A stretch of DNA of 62,446 nt from Zoogloeaceae bacterium (GCA_031256795.1 JAIRPW010000006.1:1-62446); one strand, 5' to 3'. Shown: positions 49,459-58,983, counted from the stretch's first letter. Notes: a model not told the origin generated them from the sequence alone. Numbers and translations are program-made.

Positions 49459-52161
49459 CTAAAACAGATAGCGCAGCTGCGCGCTGCCCGTCATCCCCGT
49501 GCGTTTTCCGGCATAGCCCTGAACGCCCAGATCAAGAAAAAGCGGTTTACCGCGAGAAGGACGGATGCTCAAGCCCGCCTCCGCGATCCCGCTCTCCCCT
49601 TTCAGCGACGGCGAGGCAATACGCCGGTTGTTTACCGTAAGCCGCTGCTCGCCGTCAAACTCATGTTCCCAATAAAGGCCGACGTAGGGCGAAACCGTTT
49701 CGCCCATTGCCCATGACGCCCGCGCTCCCAGACGCGCGCGGACGGAATCCGCCGCGTCAAAGCGCGCCCTGTCCCGGTACACCGTCAGATGATCCGACTG
49801 CTGCCGCGTCCACAGCGCCCTGGCTGAAAAATCAACGCTCAGCGCTCCCTGCCGCACAAGATAGCCCGCGCCGCCATGCAGACTGTAATAGAGCGCGTCG
49901 CTGTTGAAACGCGCTTTCCAGCCGTTGTACTGAATATCGCTGGTTTTGAAATCCGTTTTCGCGCGGCCAAAGCGGGCGGAAACATCGAAATAAAGGCCGG
50001 ACGGCAAGTCATAGCGCGCCAGCGCGCCGACGCCGTAATAAGAGGTATCGCCCTTTCCTTTGACGCGGGCGGCATTTGTAAAGCTGTTCTGGGCGTCATA
50101 TTCCCCCCGTCCCCCTTCAAAGAACGTGCCCGCAGTCATCCTTCCCGCGCCGACGTCCGTTCCCAGAGCTACGCCCGCCAGCATGGACGCGCCGGAAACG
50201 TTGCTATGCGATCCGCTTTCATAGCGGGATTTCCCGCCGCCAATCCCGCCAAAAGCGCTCACGCGAAATCCCGCCTGCCCTGTCGCGGCAAGCGCGGAGG
50301 AAAACCCCTGGTTCACCAGAAAATCTTGCCCCTGATTGGTGAAAACCAGTCCAGAAATTCTCCCTTCGGCATAGGCTTTCAACCGCGCATAGCCCGGACT
50401 CGTCGGAGAAATCCGCCCCAGAAACGCCAAGATTTGATTACCGCTCATCCGCACCGTATAAATATCGCCGCTGGAATCTTGCAGCGTGAGAGCAGTCAAA
50501 TCGCTGACTAGGTTTCCCGCAACGTCCAGCAGAATGATTTTCTCGCCTGACGCAAGCCCCGGCCTGCCATTCGGCGTATCCAGGATAATTTTTGTTCCGT
50601 TGGCGGTCACGTTGCCGTTGACTGTCAAAAGCGTGTCATTCGCCGCAGCGGTATTGGGAATCACAAAACGCAGCTGGGCATTGGAAAAATCCGCGCCCGA
50701 AGCGTTCGGTGTGATTGTCGCGCCCAAACCATGTACGGTTAGATTTTTAAACGCGTAGGGCGTAACCGCGCGCGAGTAATCAAACGCCGCGTTCTCCTTT
50801 ATGGACAAAGCGTCTGTCGCAAGAGATCCGCCGGCGCCCAGCGCCAGACGTCCGCCCTCAACGGACAGCGCTCCGATAAAAGTATTTGCTCCAGTCAGCG
50901 TCAGCGTCCCCGCGCCCGCTTTGCTTACAGCGCCGCTGCCGGAAATATTCCCGCCGTAAGACAAGGCGTCGGAACGGTCAAAACGCAGACGCGCGTTGTT
51001 GAGGACGTCGCCCGTCACATTTCCGCTTGTGCCGCCGTTGCCGATTTGCAAAACGCCATCGCTCACTTTCGTGCTGCCGGTATAGGCGTTTACCCCGGTC
51101 AATAGGAGCGTTCCGCCGCCTTGTTTCTCGATGCCGCCTGAACCCGTGAGATTCCCGTTCATGTTGACGGTGTGATTTCGCGTATCTATTTTGGTCAGAG
51201 GATTTCCCGCCGCTCCCGTAGGCGAGGCGTCCAGAGCGCCGATATTCGCGTCGCCGTCATAGCCGAATGTGACGAACTCAAAATTGCTGACCGCGCTCAC
51301 GCTCACGCCGCTATTCTTGTTCAGGATATTGCCGCTAAAGGAATCCCCGATCCCGCTCGCGTAGCCGCCATAAATATCGCCCATTGCAGCCGGGTTTCCG
51401 CCGAGGGTCACCGTGTTGTTGATCACCGTGACTCTGCCGGAAGCGCTTTCGCTGAATCCGCCGTAAATCTTCCCGTCTACACGCCCGCCGCCGATCATCA
51501 CCTGGCCGCCGGAAATAATCGTCGCTCCGCTGACCGCCTTCGCGGCCGCGCCATAAACATTGCCGCCGACATGGCCGCCATGGATTGTGACGGAGTTGCC
51601 CGTGGCGGCGGCATCTCCAGAGCTGGCGCCACTTTCCGCCCGCCCGCCGAGAACATGCCCGGAGGCCGTTCCGCCATCAATCGTTACGCGATTGCCTGCA
51701 GAAACAGCGTTTTGCAAGCTGTTCGCGGCATATCCGCCATAAACGTTCGCGGCGGAAAATCCCCCGCTGTCTACCGTCACCTCGTTTTTTTCAGTCCGCG
51801 CGGCCCCGGAAGAATCCATGACGTCGGCCCTCCCGCCAAAAACATGTCTGCCGCCCGCGCCTTTGATGAAGACCTGATTTTTGCTGACGGCGTCTTTGTC
51901 CGCCATATTGGCTCCGCCGTAAACGTCTCCATTTACGGAACTGCCGCTTCCCAGCGTTATGGAATTATCGGACAGACTGGCGCTTTTCCTGTTGCCGCTG
52001 CCGCTGGGAGCAAGGGAGTCGGCCTCGCCGCCCACGGTTTGTAGCGGCGCGCCGCCGCCGGAATAAACGATGGTTTCCCCCGCCGCGGCAGAAAACGCTG
52101 GCCACGAGGCGAATAGCAAGCCAATCGCCGAGGCAAGGGGATGACGCGAATATTTTTTCAT
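49459..52161 (-). CDS. Type V autotransporter with repetitive beta-helix passenger
   Basis: The 900-residue protein has a signal peptide (MKKYSRHPLASAIGLLFASW, cut after AFSAAA), a passenger, and a C-terminal beta-barrel of about 270 residues ending in Phe (AQLRYLF). The first 300 passenger residues repeat a unit like NxVTIxGG...GxVYGG at least seven times (VYGG, VFGG, VYGG, VLGG, VYGA, IYGG, IYGG). Two passenger-associated transport repeats follow (GGIEKQGGGTLLLTGVNAYT and GAVSKAGAGTLTLTGANTF). The ATG at 52161 is favoured because GGAG sits seven bases upstream; the ATG at 52167 would be too close. It is probably an adhesin or surface protein, target unknown. Confidence 0.92.
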   Translation of the reverse strand: MKKYSRHPLASAIGLLFASWPAFSAAAGETIVYSGGGAPLQTVGGEADSLAPSGSGNRKSASLSDNSITLGSGSSVNGDVYGGANMADKDAVSKNQVFIKGAGGRHVFGGRADVMDSSGAARTEKNEVTVDSGGFSAANVYGGYAANSLQNAVSAGNRVTIDGGTASGHVLGGRAESGASSGDAAATGNSVTIHGGHVGGNVYGAAAKAVSGATIISGGQVMIGGGRVDGKIYGGFSESASGRVTVINNTVTLGGNPAAMGDIYGGYASGIGDSFSGNILNKNSGVSVSAVSNFEFVTFGYDGDANIGALDASPTGAAGNPLTKIDTRNHTVNMNGNLTGSGGIEKQGGGTLLLTGVNAYTGSTKVSDGVLQIGNGGTSGNVTGDVLNNARLRFDRSDALSYGGNISGSGAVSKAGAGTLTLTGANTFIGALSVEGGRLALGAGGSLATDALSIKENAAFDYSRAVTPYAFKNLTVHGLGATITPNASGADFSNAQLRFVIPNTAAANDTLLTVNGNVTANGTKIILDTPNGRPGLASGEKIILLDVAGNLVSDLTALTLQDSSGDIYTVRMSGNQILAFLGRISPTSPGYARLKAYAEGRISGLVFTNQGQDFLVNQGFSSALAATGQAGFRVSAFGGIGGGKSRYESGSHSNVSGASMLAGVALGTDVGAGRMTAGTFFEGGRGEYDAQNSFTNAARVKGKGDTSYYGVGALARYDLPSGLYFDVSARFGRAKTDFKTSDIQYNGWKARFNSDALYYSLHGGAGYLVRQGALSVDFSARALWTRQQSDHLTVYRDRARFDAADSVRARLGARASWAMGETVSPYVGLYWEHEFDGEQRLTVNNRRIASPSLKGESGIAEAGLSIRPSRGKPLFLDLGVQGYAGKRTGMTGSAQLRYLF

Positions 52162-52199
52162 TGACATACTCCAGTGAAACACCTGTTGCACGACAGGCT

Positions 52200-52227
52200 T
52201 TTATATTTTAATAAATTGTTATGTAAA
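52200..52227 (-). promoter_or_regulatory. Promoter of the autotransporter gene
   Basis: On the minus strand TTTACA (52227-52222) and TATAAA (52205-52200) are separated by 16 bases within a strikingly AT-rich stretch, about 40 bases upstream of the start codon. Confidence 0.6.
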
Positions 52228-52437
52228 AAATTATTTTTGAATTTTAGAAAGTGTTTCCATTCATTCTCCAGCAAGTTATAGGGACGGACGTCCGCCCTGA
52301 AACGCGGCGCACGGCAGGGGCGTTCGCCGCGCGCGAATTCCCTCTTCGAGCGGCTGCGCGTAAAAGTCGCGCCAATTCAAGCGTGGGCGATATATACTTG
52401 CGCGGTTTTTTTAACTGTCTGACAGGAGTGCAACACC

Positions 52438-52872
52438 ATGAACGCGCAAAACGGCTATGACATTGAAGACTTGCAACCCGGTATGACCGCCAGCGTCTCA
52501 AAGACCATCACAGACGCGGACATCGTGCTTTTTTCCGGCGTTTCCACCGATACCAACGCGGTGCATCTCAATGAGGATTTTGCCAAAACCACCATGTTCG
52601 GCGGACGCATCGCGCACGGAATGCTTTCGGCGGGACTGATTTCCGCCGCGCTGGGCAACCGTCTGCCCGGCCCCGGCTGCATCTATATGGGGCAAACCCT
52701 GAAATTCAAAGCGCCGGTGCGCCCCGGAGATACGGTCACGGCCACCGTGACGGTCAAGGAAGTCATCGCGGACAAAAAACGCGCGATTCTGGAAACCGTC
52801 TGCACGGTCGGCGGCAAGCCGGTCATTGAGGGCGAAGCCACGATGCTGTGCACCAGCAAACAAAGCGCTTAA
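52438..52872 (+). CDS. MaoC-family (R)-specific enoyl-CoA hydratase
   Basis: The 144-residue hot-dog-fold protein contains the hydratase-2 segment DTNAVHLNEDFAKTTMFGGR with the catalytic Asp and His, then IAHGMLSAGLISAALGNRLPG. PhaJ-type members turn enoyl-CoA into (R)-3-hydroxyacyl-CoA for polyhydroxyalkanoate synthesis, which fits the phasin gene at 57294-57881. The ATG at 52438 follows ACAGGAG. It runs divergently from the autotransporter. Confidence 0.9.
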   Translation: MNAQNGYDIEDLQPGMTASVSKTITDADIVLFSGVSTDTNAVHLNEDFAKTTMFGGRIAHGMLSAGLISAALGNRLPGPGCIYMGQTLKFKAPVRPGDTVTATVTVKEVIADKKRAILETVCTVGGKPVIEGEATMLCTSKQSA

Positions 52873-52896
52873 ACGCCGCGAGCCGCGAAAAAGAAC

Positions 52897-52926
52897 GGGA
52901 CGGGGCGCGGACTTTCGCCCCGTCCC
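52897..52926 (+). terminator. GC-rich 11-bp hairpin after maoC
   Basis: GGGACGGGGCG (52897-52907) pairs perfectly with CGCCCCGTCCC (52916-52926) around an eight-base loop, 25 bases after the maoC stop. It lacks a T-run, so it may work as a pause or Rho-assisted end. Confidence 0.5.
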
Positions 52927-52987
52927 TCATCGGAGGAAAAGCCCCGCGTAAAAACAATGACGAACTGACGAGCGACAGAAAACGAGC

Positions 52988-54142
52988 ATGGGCAATACCG
53001 CATTGCGCAGCGCCAAGAGGGCGAAAAACGACGAGTTTTATCCGCAGAGTTCTGACATTGAAGAGAAATGCGCGCGTTATAAAGAGCATTTCAGAGGAAA
53101 AACCGTTTTCTGCAACTGCGACGCCCCGGAAAGCAGCCGTTTCTGGCGCTATTTTCCTCTGAATTTTTCGCTTCTCGGCCTCAAAAAACTGGTTTCTACC
53201 CATTTTGCTGCGCAGGATTTATTCATGCGGGGCGACGCCTACAAAATGAAATACGCGGTCGGCCAGGACGGCGGCTATCACGCCGAAACAAAAACCGCGC
53301 TTGAGGAAAACGGCGATTTCCGCTCCGCTGAATGTATAAAAATTCTCAAAGACGCGGATATGATTGTGACCGATCCGCCGTTTAGCTTATTCAGGGAGTA
53401 TGTAACTTTACTGGTCGAGCATAAGAAAAATTTCTTGATTACCGGAAACATGAACGCCTTAACCTATAAAGAAATTTTTCCGCGCATCAGAGAAAATAAA
53501 ATGCGGCTTGGAAACGATAACGGCGGAGAAAAATGGTATGACATGAAAACAGAAACAAGAATTAAGATAGAAAATGGCGTCAAGTATTTCAGCACGGGCA
53601 GTATCCTGTGGCTTACAAATTCAGACCGCACAAAACGCCATGAAAATTTAATCCTCTATAAACGCTATAACCCAGGGGAATATCCAAAATATGATAATTA
53701 CGACGCGATCGAGGTTAGCAAAGTCGCGGAAATCCCCGCGGATTATGAGGACGTAATCGGCGTACCCGTCACATTTCTGGATAAATACAATCCAGAGCAG
53801 TTTAAAATTACCGGAAATTTAGGCCGTTACGCTCCAGAGGGTCATTCGTCAGTGAACGCCATATGCGTAAATGGTAAAAAAAATATTCAAGCGGATTGCC
53901 ATAAAAAGAAAGGGATAAAAATGAAGATTGAACTACAGCGAGCGATGAAAGGCGTTGGCTGGGGCGAACTTTATAACCGCTTCAAAGACACGCCGCTTGA
54001 CCCGGAAAAACTTGCGCGCGTTGACGAGAGGGAAATGGAAGGCGACCATATTGACCCTTGGTATTCCGGCGGCAAAACAACAAACGCGGCAAACTGCCAG
54101 ATTCTGTGCAGGCCATGCAACCGGAGAAAATCGGGAAAATAG
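52988..54142 (+). CDS. EcoRI-type adenine DNA methyltransferase joined to an HNH nuclease domain
   Basis: A 384-residue protein. Residues 1-310 follow the EcoRI-methyltransferase family: NTALRSAKRAKNDEFYPQ at the start, HFRGKTVFCNCDAPES, the catalytic TDPPFSLFREYV (motif IV) and GVPVTFLDKYNPEQF. Residues 335-384 are an HNH domain: REMEGDHIDPWYSGGKTTN (catalytic His), NCQILCRPCNRRKSGK (Asn, CxxC, Asn). An in-frame ATG at 53921 with AAGGGAT upstream could also yield a separate 73-residue HNH protein. The usual N-terminal zinc cysteines of HNH domains are absent. The AT-leaning middle suggests transfer. It could be a one-gene restriction-modification enzyme or a deletion fusion of two genes. Confidence 0.8.
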   Translation: MGNTALRSAKRAKNDEFYPQSSDIEEKCARYKEHFRGKTVFCNCDAPESSRFWRYFPLNFSLLGLKKLVSTHFAAQDLFMRGDAYKMKYAVGQDGGYHAETKTALEENGDFRSAECIKILKDADMIVTDPPFSLFREYVTLLVEHKKNFLITGNMNALTYKEIFPRIRENKMRLGNDNGGEKWYDMKTETRIKIENGVKYFSTGSILWLTNSDRTKRHENLILYKRYNPGEYPKYDNYDAIEVSKVAEIPADYEDVIGVPVTFLDKYNPEQFKITGNLGRYAPEGHSSVNAICVNGKKNIQADCHKKKGIKMKIELQRAMKGVGWGELYNRFKDTPLDPEKLARVDEREMEGDHIDPWYSGGKTTNAANCQILCRPCNRRKSGK

Positions 54143-54211
54143 CTGACGGCGCGGCGCGCAAAGCCCCGATCGCGCCTGCGGATTCTCAACCATTTCTGTC
54201 GAAAGAATGCG

Positions 54212-55030
54212 ATGCGCTTTACGGAAACGCTTGCCGCCAGCGCGCGGAAAAACAATTCCCTGCTCTGCGTGGGCCTGGACCCCGACCCGGCGCGTCTGCC
54301 GCTCTCCCTCCGGCGTCAGGGCGAAAAGGGACTGTATGCCTTTTGCCGCGCCATTGTCGACGCGACCGCCGATCTTGTCTGTACTTTCAAACCGCAGATC
54401 GCCTACTTTGCCGCCTGCCGCGCGGAAAACGCGCTGGAGGACTTGATCGCCTATATCCATCGCCAGTATCCAGATATTCCCGTAATCCTTGACGCCAAGC
54501 GCGGCGACATCGGCGCGACCGCCCAAAAATATGCCCTGGAAGCCTTTGAACGCTACCGTGCGGACGCCGTCACGGTGAATCCCTACATGGGGTCAGATTC
54601 CATCGAGCCCTATCTGGACTATCCGGAAAAAGGCGTATTCCTGCTCTGCCGCACATCCAACCCTGGCGGCGGCGATTTGCAGGAACTCAAAACCCAGGAC
54701 GGCGACGCGCTTTTTGAGCGCGTCGCGCGGCTCGCGTCGGAGCAATGGAATCATTCGGGGCAATGCGGCCTTGTGGTCGGCGCGACCCGCCCGGAGGAAA
54801 TCGCGCGAGTGCGCGCCCTGACCGGAAATCTGCCAATTCTCGCGCCCGGAATCGGCGCGCAGGGCGGCGATATTGAAGCCGCGGTGCGCATGGGGAAAAC
54901 CCCCGACGGATTTGGCCTCATCCTCAATTCCTCCCGCGCGATCCTTTACGCCAGCGAACAGGACAATTTTTCCGCCGCCGCCCGCGCCGTAGCCGAAGCC
55001 ACGCGCGCGGCCATCAACCAGTACCGCTGA
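54212..55030 (+). CDS. pyrF: Orotidine 5'-phosphate decarboxylase (group 2)
   Basis: The 272-residue TIM barrel makes UMP from OMP. The catalytic Lys/Asp array is LDAKRGDIGATAQKYA, and NSLLCVGLDPDPARL and LAPGIGAQGGDI are also characteristic. The length matches the longer group 2 enzymes of betaproteobacteria and mycobacteria. The gene starts 69 bases after the methyltransferase fusion ends. Confidence 0.95.
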   Translation: MRFTETLAASARKNNSLLCVGLDPDPARLPLSLRRQGEKGLYAFCRAIVDATADLVCTFKPQIAYFAACRAENALEDLIAYIHRQYPDIPVILDAKRGDIGATAQKYALEAFERYRADAVTVNPYMGSDSIEPYLDYPEKGVFLLCRTSNPGGGDLQELKTQDGDALFERVARLASEQWNHSGQCGLVVGATRPEEIARVRALTGNLPILAPGIGAQGGDIEAAVRMGKTPDGFGLILNSSRAILYASEQDNFSAAARAVAEATRAAINQYR

Positions 55031-55072
55031 ATTCCCCGCATATCAAACCGCTCGCGCCCCGCGCTTGATTCC

Positions 55073-56284
55073 ATGCCGGACACTCCCTCCCGCGCGCCTC
55101 CCCGGCGCATCGCGCATCTGGATATGGACGCTTTTTTCGCCTCCGTGGAGTTGCTCTTCTACCCGGAATTGCGCGGTCTGCCCGTCGTAGTGGGCGGCGC
55201 GCGCGTCCCGCGACCGCAGCCGCTTCCAGAGGGCGGCTATCAATTCGCGCGGCTCAAAAATTACGCGGGGCGCGGAGTCGTCACTACCGCTACCTATGAG
55301 GCGCGCGCGAGCGGCGTTTCTTCCGGCATGGGGCTGACGCGCGCGGCGCGGATTCTGCCGGAAGCCCTCTTGCTGCCCGCCAATTTTGAGGCGTACCGCG
55401 AATACTCCCGGCGCTTCAAAGCCGCCGTCCGCGCCATCGCGCCGCGCATGGAAGACCGCGGAATTGACGAAATTTTCCTGGATCTCAGCGAGATTGCGGA
55501 GGAAAGTCTGCCGCTCGCCCGGCGTCTGCAAACCGCTGTGCGCGAAGCCACGGGGCTTTCCTGCTCTTTGGGCGTCGCGCCCAACCGCCTCCTTGCCAAA
55601 ATCGCCTCGGATATGCAAAAACCAGGCGGCGTCACCTTGCTTGCGGCAGAAGATATTCCCGCGCGTCTGTGGCCCATGCCTACGCAAAAAATCAACGGCA
55701 TTGGAGGAAAAACCGCCGCCCGACTCGCGGAACTGAAAATTTTCTCGATTGGAGATCTGGCCGCCGCGCCGCTTTCCCTGCTCGCGCGGCATTTCGGCGC
55801 GCGGCAGGGAAACTGGCTTTCCCGCGCCGCGCAAGGCATGGACGATAGTCCGCTCGTCACGTTTCGGGAAGCGAAATCTTTGAGCCGGGAAATCACCTTT
55901 GAGCGCGACCTGCATCTGACCCGTGATCGCGCAGAGCTTTCCCGCCAGCTGGAAACGCTCTGCCAGCGTCTTTCCGATGATCTCGCGCGAAAAAAAGTTC
56001 AGGGAGGCGCGGTCGGCGTCAAAATTCGCTTTGCGGATTTCCGGCTCGTTACGCGCGAAACTTCGCTCTCCGCGCCAGTCTCTTCGCCGGAAACCTTGTG
56101 CGCCGCCGCGCGGCAGTGCCTGAAACGCCTCTCTTTCGCGCCGCCGGAGCGCAGGCTCCTGCGGCTTTTAGGGGTGCGCGCCAGCCACTTGCAAGCGATT
56201 TCACGCGGCGGCGATCCTCCTCCGCAACCGACGCGCGCCGCCCAGGCGGAATTGCCGCTCGCCAGCGAAGCCGCCGATTTTTAA
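55073..56284 (+). CDS. dinB: DNA polymerase IV (Y family)
   Basis: A 403-residue translesion polymerase. The catalytic acids are in AHLDMDAFFASVELLFYPEL and DRGIDEIFLDLSE, and helix-hairpin-helix KINGIGGKTAARLAEL follows. A roughly 25-residue insert (from ARVPRPQPLPEGGYQFARL) lies before GRGVVTTATYEARA, as in some betaproteobacterial DinB proteins. The C-terminal little-finger domain is present. No clear LexA box was found upstream. Confidence 0.94.
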   Translation: MPDTPSRAPPRRIAHLDMDAFFASVELLFYPELRGLPVVVGGARVPRPQPLPEGGYQFARLKNYAGRGVVTTATYEARASGVSSGMGLTRAARILPEALLLPANFEAYREYSRRFKAAVRAIAPRMEDRGIDEIFLDLSEIAEESLPLARRLQTAVREATGLSCSLGVAPNRLLAKIASDMQKPGGVTLLAAEDIPARLWPMPTQKINGIGGKTAARLAELKIFSIGDLAAAPLSLLARHFGARQGNWLSRAAQGMDDSPLVTFREAKSLSREITFERDLHLTRDRAELSRQLETLCQRLSDDLARKKVQGGAVGVKIRFADFRLVTRETSLSAPVSSPETLCAAARQCLKRLSFAPPERRLLRLLGVRASHLQAISRGGDPPPQPTRAAQAELPLASEAADF

Positions 56285-56340
56285 CGAACGCCTCCGATAC
56301 AATAACCCTCTCTTGTCTCTTCTCGTCTTGATCGCTTGCT

Positions 56341-57189
56341 ATGACCGATTTTATCGCGCAAGGCGCGGCTTTACCGGCGCCGCTTCTGGAACGCCTCATG
56401 GCCGCGACCGGCGCTTCCCGCGCCGAATTTCAGGAAACGCGGCGGATCACCCGCCTGACAGACGCGACGCGCGCAACCGCTTTCGCCTCGCTGATCCCGC
56501 TTCTGGAAAAGGAAAGAATCAATTGGGGCTTTGTTCCAAAGGCGCGCGCAGCCCTGGCGAACTATCGTCTGATTGCTTTTGACATGGACTCGACGCTGAT
56601 TACCATCGAGTGCATTGATGAACTCGCGGATTTCGCCGGGAAAAAAGAGGAAGTCGCCAAAATCACCGAAGCCGCCATGCGCGGCGAAATGGAATATCCA
56701 GAAAGTCTGCGCCGCCGTCTGAAAACCCTCTCCGGGCTGAACGCGCAGGCGCTGGCGCAAGTGTATTCCGACCGGCTCGCTTTTTCTCCCGGCGCGCGCG
56801 AGCTGATCCGTGCCTGCCAGCAATCCGGGCTGCGCGCCGCGCTGCTTTCCGGGGGGTTCACCTATTTTACGGAACGTCTGCGCATTGAGCTGGGCCTGGA
56901 TTTCGCTACGTCCAACGAACTGGAAATCAAGGGCGGAAAACTTACAGGCAGCATCATCGGTTCCATCATTGACGCCGACGCCAAAGCGGAGCGTCTGCGC
57001 CGCCTTCGCCAAGAGCTGGGCGCCGCGCGGGAAGAGGTCATCGCGGTGGGGGATGGAGTCAACGACCTTGGGATGATGATGGAAGCCGGGCTATCGGTTG
57101 CCTATCACGCCAAAGCCGCTGTCCGCGCGCGGGCGGACATTGCCCTCAACACCCTGGGACTGGACGGATTGCTTTTATTCCTTGCCTGA
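56341..57189 (+). CDS. serB: Phosphoserine phosphatase
   Basis: The 282-residue HAD enzyme performs the last step of serine synthesis. Motif I is FDMDSTLITIECIDELADF, motif II ALLSGGFTYF, and motif III/IV lies in DAKAERLRR and VGDGVNDLGMM. An N-terminal domain of about 75 residues precedes the core, as in E. coli SerB. Confidence 0.95.
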   Translation: MTDFIAQGAALPAPLLERLMAATGASRAEFQETRRITRLTDATRATAFASLIPLLEKERINWGFVPKARAALANYRLIAFDMDSTLITIECIDELADFAGKKEEVAKITEAAMRGEMEYPESLRRRLKTLSGLNAQALAQVYSDRLAFSPGARELIRACQQSGLRAALLSGGFTYFTERLRIELGLDFATSNELEIKGGKLTGSIIGSIIDADAKAERLRRLRQELGAAREEVIAVGDGVNDLGMMMEAGLSVAYHAKAAVRARADIALNTLGLDGLLLFLA

Positions 57190-57293
57190 TCCGGCGCGCC
57201 GCATGACAGCATTCTTTGAAACATTAGGCTACATTCAGAAAAAAAGGTAATATTGCCATGCTTGTTCAATCACACATTTCAAAAGGAGAAGTT

Positions 57294-57881
57294 ATGAGCA
57301 ACAACACCAAAGTTGAACAGCTTGCCGCGACCAATAAGGCCAACGCGGAAGCCATGCTTGCGCTCCTGCGCAGCACGATGGATAACATCGAAAAATTTGC
57401 CAACCTCAATTTCAGCGCCCTTCGGGACAATCTTCAGACCGGCGCAAAAAATGCTGACGCCATTTTAGCGGCCAAGGACCCCAAGCAAGCGATCGCCGTG
57501 CAAAACTCTATCGCCGAACCCTCTCTGGAATCCGCGCGCGCCTATTACCACAATTTGTATGAACTGGTACTGGGTATGCAAAAAGACATTACCAGCGTGA
57601 TGGAATCCCATTACAAGGCGCTGTCTGAAAACGCGGAAAACGCGATTGAAGAAACCAAAAACCAAATGCCTGCGGGCGGGGATATTTTCGCTACCGCGAT
57701 GAAATCCATGCTGCAAGCCAATTCTGAAGCCTTTGAGCGGATGAATTTTATGGCGCAGCAAATCGCCAGCATTACCGACAGCAATGTCAAGGCGCTTTCC
57801 AGCATTAACGCGCCCGCCAAGGCCGCCGGCGCCAAACCCGCCAGCGCCACCAGCGCCGCCCGTAAATCATCCGCGAAATAA
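57294..57881 (+). CDS. phaP: Phasin family protein
   Basis: The 195-residue protein is almost all alpha-helical with heptad-like patterning: VEQLAATNKANAEAMLALLR, AAKDPKQAIAVQNSIAEPSL and QANSEAFERMNFMAQQIAS. A Pro/Ala/Lys-rich tail resembles tails of granule-binding phasins. It coats polyhydroxyalkanoate granules and controls their size. The ATG at 57294 is preferred over one at 57258 because AAGGAG lies just upstream. A strong terminator follows. Confidence 0.93.
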   Translation: MSNNTKVEQLAATNKANAEAMLALLRSTMDNIEKFANLNFSALRDNLQTGAKNADAILAAKDPKQAIAVQNSIAEPSLESARAYYHNLYELVLGMQKDITSVMESHYKALSENAENAIEETKNQMPAGGDIFATAMKSMLQANSEAFERMNFMAQQIASITDSNVKALSSINAPAKAAGAKPASATSAARKSSAK

Positions 57882-57919
57882 TCCACGCGCCCCGATATAC
57901 GGAAACGCCAAAAGCAAGA

Positions 57920-57950
57920 AACCGGAATCTGAAAGATTCCGGTTTTTTTT
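57920..57950 (+). terminator. Rho-independent terminator of the phasin gene
   Basis: An 11-bp perfect stem (AACCGGAATCT at 57920-57930 with AGATTCCGGTT at 57934-57944) closes a three-base loop and continues into T to 57950. Confidence 0.92.
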
Positions 57951-58003
57951 ATGCTGTCTGCCGCCTTTCTCTTTGGAGGCCTCAACCTCCGCGAGGTTCG
58001 GGT

Positions 58004-58951
58004 TCAGAGCTGATAATCCTCCGCGTCGCGCTCCCCCTGCAAAGCGCTGTTCACCACCCATTTGTCCAGATGCGGCGCGAAAAGGCGAATGAAGTCGTAT
58101 TCAAACCGGCGGGGGAAAACCCCGCGCCGCAACGCCAGGCGCGTGACGCTGGACTCAAAAAGATGCTCGGCGGAAAGCGCGGTCAGACCAAGGTCGCGCT
58201 CCGCGTCAAAGGCGAGTTCCGCGATAATGCCGACCCCCAATCCCATCTTGACGTATGTTTTGATTACGTCCGCGTCCAAAGCGGTCAGCACGATATTCGG
58301 TTTTAAATCCTGCCGGGAAAACGCCTGACTGATCCGGGAACGGCCAGTAAAATCCGGGTCATAGGTAATCAGCGGCCAGCGCGCGAGTTCAGACAAAGAA
58401 AGCGGGCGCGCCCTGGTCACAGGATGCTCTGGCGTCGCGATCACGCAATGCCGCCACTGACGGACCGGCAGACTGATCAAACCGGGACGCTCATTCAAAA
58501 CCTCTGAGGCGATGCCAATATCCGCGTCCCCTTTGCCCACCCAATCGGCAATCTGGGCAGGCGTTCCCTGACGCAGCACCAAGCGCACATCGGGATGCCG
58601 CGTCATGAACGCGCGCACGGCGGACGGCAGCGCGTAACGCGCCTGGGTATGAGTCGCCGCCACCATAAGCGATCCGCTTTCCCCGCTCGCGTACTCTTTG
58701 CCAAGACGCACCAGATTTTCCGCTTCACGCAGAATATTTTCCGCGCGATCCAAAACCGCCCGCCCCTGTTCGGTCACGCCGATAAAGCGCTTGCCGCTGC
58801 GCTCAAAAATCATCACGCCGAGTTCTTCTTCCAGAAGGCGAATTTGCTTGGATACGCCGGGCTGAGAGGTATACAGCACTTCAGCGGCTTCAGACACGTT
58901 CATCCCGCGCCGCACGACTTCCACGATATACCGCAACTGCTGGAGTTTCAT
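58004..58951 (-). CDS. cysB: CysB-type LysR transcriptional regulator
   Basis: The 315-residue protein has the CysB winged helix: MKLQQLRYIVEVVRRGMNVS, YTSQPGVSKQIRLLEEELG, and an effector domain with VAATHTQARYALP and YVKMGLGVGIIAELAF. CysB activates sulfur-assimilation genes in response to acetylserine. The metY-methyltransferase-cupin cluster in this window is a candidate regulon. GGAGG lies just before the ATG. Confidence 0.9.
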   Translation of the reverse strand: MKLQQLRYIVEVVRRGMNVSEAAEVLYTSQPGVSKQIRLLEEELGVMIFERSGKRFIGVTEQGRAVLDRAENILREAENLVRLGKEYASGESGSLMVAATHTQARYALPSAVRAFMTRHPDVRLVLRQGTPAQIADWVGKGDADIGIASEVLNERPGLISLPVRQWRHCVIATPEHPVTRARPLSLSELARWPLITYDPDFTGRSRISQAFSRQDLKPNIVLTALDADVIKTYVKMGLGVGIIAELAFDAERDLGLTALSAEHLFESSVTRLALRRGVFPRRFEYDFIRLFAPHLDKWVVNSALQGERDAEDYQL

Positions 58952-58977
58952 GGCGTCCTCCGCCTTTACATAACCAA

Positions 58978-58983
58978 ATTATA
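58978..58983 (-). promoter_or_regulatory. Candidate -10 element of cysB
   Basis: A consensus TATAAT on the minus strand at 58983-58978 sits about 27 bases before the start codon in an AT-rich stretch. No good -35 was found at the usual spacing, which would suit an activator-dependent or autoregulated promoter. Confidence 0.4.

Noticed and set aside
51172-52044. 290-codon plus-strand open frame opposite the autotransporter
   Set aside because: It mirrors the repetitive passenger and has no domain or ribosome site of its own.
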